From positions 1 through 5,838 of the forward strand of contig CAMNYG010000104.1 in the NCBI GenBank assembly GCA_946570335.1: DNA of 5,838 bases, read 5' to 3'. Below, piece after piece: positions 4,609 to 5,838 of this stretch. A program made the translations under genes and the position numbers. Source of the DNA: an uncultured Dietzia sp. Its GTDB lineage: Bacteria > Actinomycetota > Actinomycetes > Mycobacteriales > Mycobacteriaceae. The notes beneath the pieces were generated by a model. The model saw nothing but the letters and a program-made list of their open reading frames with translations. It made no database searches and was not told the DNA's origin. Position 1 is the stretch's first letter; each line of letters starts with the position of its first letter.

Positions 4609-5838
4609 ATGAACCACGACCACCACGGTGGGCACGAGCAGCATGCCGGGGAGAGCCACGACCACCACGGTCATGCACATCACGTCCAGTTGTACAGCCG
4701 TCTGTTCCGGATCATGCTGGCGCTCGGAGTCCCCACCGTCGCGTTCTCTCCGATGTTCGGGCAGTTGCTGGGCTACGAGGTCACCGGCTGGGGCCTGTGG
4801 GTCTCGCCGGTCCTGGGCACGGTCATGTACGTCTGGGGCGGCAGGCCGTTCCTGGAGGGCGGCCGCGACGAGATCCGTGACCGGCAACCGGGAATGATGC
4901 TGCTGATCAGCCTCGGCATCACGGTCGCGTTCCTGGCCTCGTGGTCGGCGACCGTGGGACTGGTCGGTCCCGAGCTCGAGTTCTGGTGGGAGCTAGCGCT
5001 GCTGGTGGTGATCATGCTGCTCGGGCACTGGGTGGAGATGCGGTCGCTCGCCCAGACCGGGTCGGCGCTGGATTCCCTCGCCTCGCTGTTACCGGACCGG
5101 GCGGAGCGGGTGGTGGGCGACGAGGTCGAGACCGTCGCCCCGGGCGACCTGAGGTACGACGACGACGTCATCATCCGGCCGGGAGACTCCGTTCCCGCAG
5201 ACGGCGTGATCACCCAGGGCTCGGCGAGCATGGACGAGTCCATGATCACCGGCGAGTCCCGCACCGTTCGCAGGGGCGTGGGGGACCGGGTCGTGGCCGG
5301 CACCGTCGCGACGGACTCGGGCGTGCGGATGCGGGTCACCGCTGTCGGCGACGACACCACGCTCGCCGGTATCCGCAGGCTGGTTGACGAGGCGCAGAAC
5401 TCGTCCTCTCGGGCGCAGCGGGTCGCCGACCGGGCCGCAGCCTGGTTGTTCTGGTACGCGCTGGGCGCGGCGGTACTCACGGCGCTGGCGTGGTGGCTGC
5501 TCGGTACTGCCGAGGAGGCCGTGGCACGGGTGATCACCGTGCTGGTGATCGCGTGTCCTCACGCGTTGGGGTTGGCGATCCCGCTGGTGGTGTCCATCGC
5601 GACGGAACGTGCCGCCCGGAGCGGAGTGCTGATCACCGACCGCCTGGCTCTCGAGGGTATGCGCACCGTCGACGTGGTGTTGTTCGACAAGACCGGCACT
5701 CTCACCAAGGGCGCTCCCGCGGTGACCGCGGTCGAGCCGGCGGACGGGTGGACTGCGGACGAGGTGCTGAGACTGGCAGCTGCCGCCGAGTCCGACTCGG
5801 AGCATCCGCTCGCCCGGGCCGTCGTCGCGGCGGCGGGG
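4609..5838 (+). CDS. copB: Copper-translocating P1B-type ATPase, CopB (CPH) group, N-terminal 410 aa; cut by the right edge
   Basis: A membrane pump that exports copper ions using ATP. The first 25 residues contain 11 histidines (HDHHGGHEQH, then HDHHGHAHH), a metal-binding N-terminus typical of CopB in place of CxxC heavy-metal domains. Membrane helices are visible at about 33-54, 60-77, 96-117, 125-142, 276-299 and 305-325. The actuator domain carries TGES (214-217). Helix 6 has the transport motif CPH (316-318, CPHALGLAIP), which defines the P1B-3 group, and the phosphorylation site is DKTGTLT with Asp360 (360-366). SEHPLA (397-402) is the P1B-specific HP motif of the nucleotide-binding domain. 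The rest of the ATP-binding domain and the last two helices lie beyond the window; relatives are about 650-750 aa. The ATG at 4609 has GGAAGGA 4 nt upstream, and the His-rich stretch begins at once. Leu161 uses the rare TTA codon. No copZ or csoR is adjacent on the left. CopB members are assigned Cu(I) or Cu(II) depending on the species. Confidence 0.95.
   Translation, partial: MNHDHHGGHEQHAGESHDHHGHAHHVQLYSRLFRIMLALGVPTVAFSPMFGQLLGYEVTGWGLWVSPVLGTVMYVWGGRPFLEGGRDEIRDRQPGMMLLISLGITVAFLASWSATVGLVGPELEFWWELALLVVIMLLGHWVEMRSLAQTGSALDSLASLLPDRAERVVGDEVETVAPGDLRYDDDVIIRPGDSVPADGVITQGSASMDESMITGESRTVRRGVGDRVVAGTVATDSGVRMRVTAVGDDTTLAGIRRLVDEAQNSSSRAQRVADRAAAWLFWYALGAAVLTALAWWLLGTAEEAVARVITVLVIACPHALGLAIPLVVSIATERAARSGVLITDRLALEGMRTVDVVLFDKTGTLTKGAPAVTAVEPADGWTADEVLRLAAAAESDSEHPLARAVVAAAG

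Noticed and set aside
5089..5805. A 238-codon minus-strand frame opposite the copper ATPase gene, and another at 4773-5537
   Set aside because: Both lie inside the ATPase reading frame, which holds the TGES, CPH and DKTGTLT motifs. Their products show no recognisable domain.
1..5838. CRISPR arrays, insertion sequences, tRNA or rRNA genes
   Set aside because: No regularly spaced repeats, transposase motifs, cloverleaf or rRNA-like sequence was seen on either strand.

Overview
This is a high-GC actinobacterial window. G/C-biased third codon positions, AGGAGG-type ribosome sites, TTGNGA/TANNNT promoters and the protein families present point to the Mycobacteriales (Dietzia, Gordonia, Rhodococcus or similar). 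The genus cannot be fixed from the sequence alone.

Positions 1-300 hold gene ends. The first is the lysine/alanine-rich C-terminal tail of a protein entering from the left, with an in-frame TAG at 63-65 in the middle of the repeat pattern. The second is a short remnant matching only the distal half of a LuxR-type DNA-binding domain (221-298).

Positions 300-561 have no credible protein gene but are highly structured. A clean promoter (341-369) points at about 376-377, where a run of hairpins with cytosine-rich loops begins. I identify the first two (377-476) as a 6C small RNA, a class known from actinobacteria (B11 in Mycobacterium tuberculosis). A third hairpin (482-527), with an 18-bp stem and another CCCCCC loop, is either the terminator or an additional C-loop module. 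This is the most interesting part of the window.

Positions 562-1440 carry two minus-strand genes: a 67-aa, extremely acidic protein of unknown function and a TetR/BetI-like repressor. The repressor is transcribed divergently from a FadD-type acyl-CoA synthetase (1642-3372). The 201-bp gap between them holds overlapping divergent promoter candidates and repeated palindromic elements, which suggests one repressor controlling both directions. A YciI/DGPF-domain protein (3480-3881) follows the synthetase.

Positions 3886-4398 (minus) encode a proline/glutamine-rich protein with a hydrophobic C-terminal NHxLH...GLWLPIW segment. It ends 4 bp from the end of the YciI gene and is divergent from a copper-type P1B ATPase of the CopB (CPH) group with a histidine-rich N-terminus. 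The ATPase starts at 4609 and runs off the right edge after 410 residues. Two inverted repeats in the 210-bp gap are candidate operators or leader structures. Apart from the synthetase with its repressor, the genes do not form one obvious pathway; the window looks like ordinary chromosome with an RNA gene and a metal-resistance gene.
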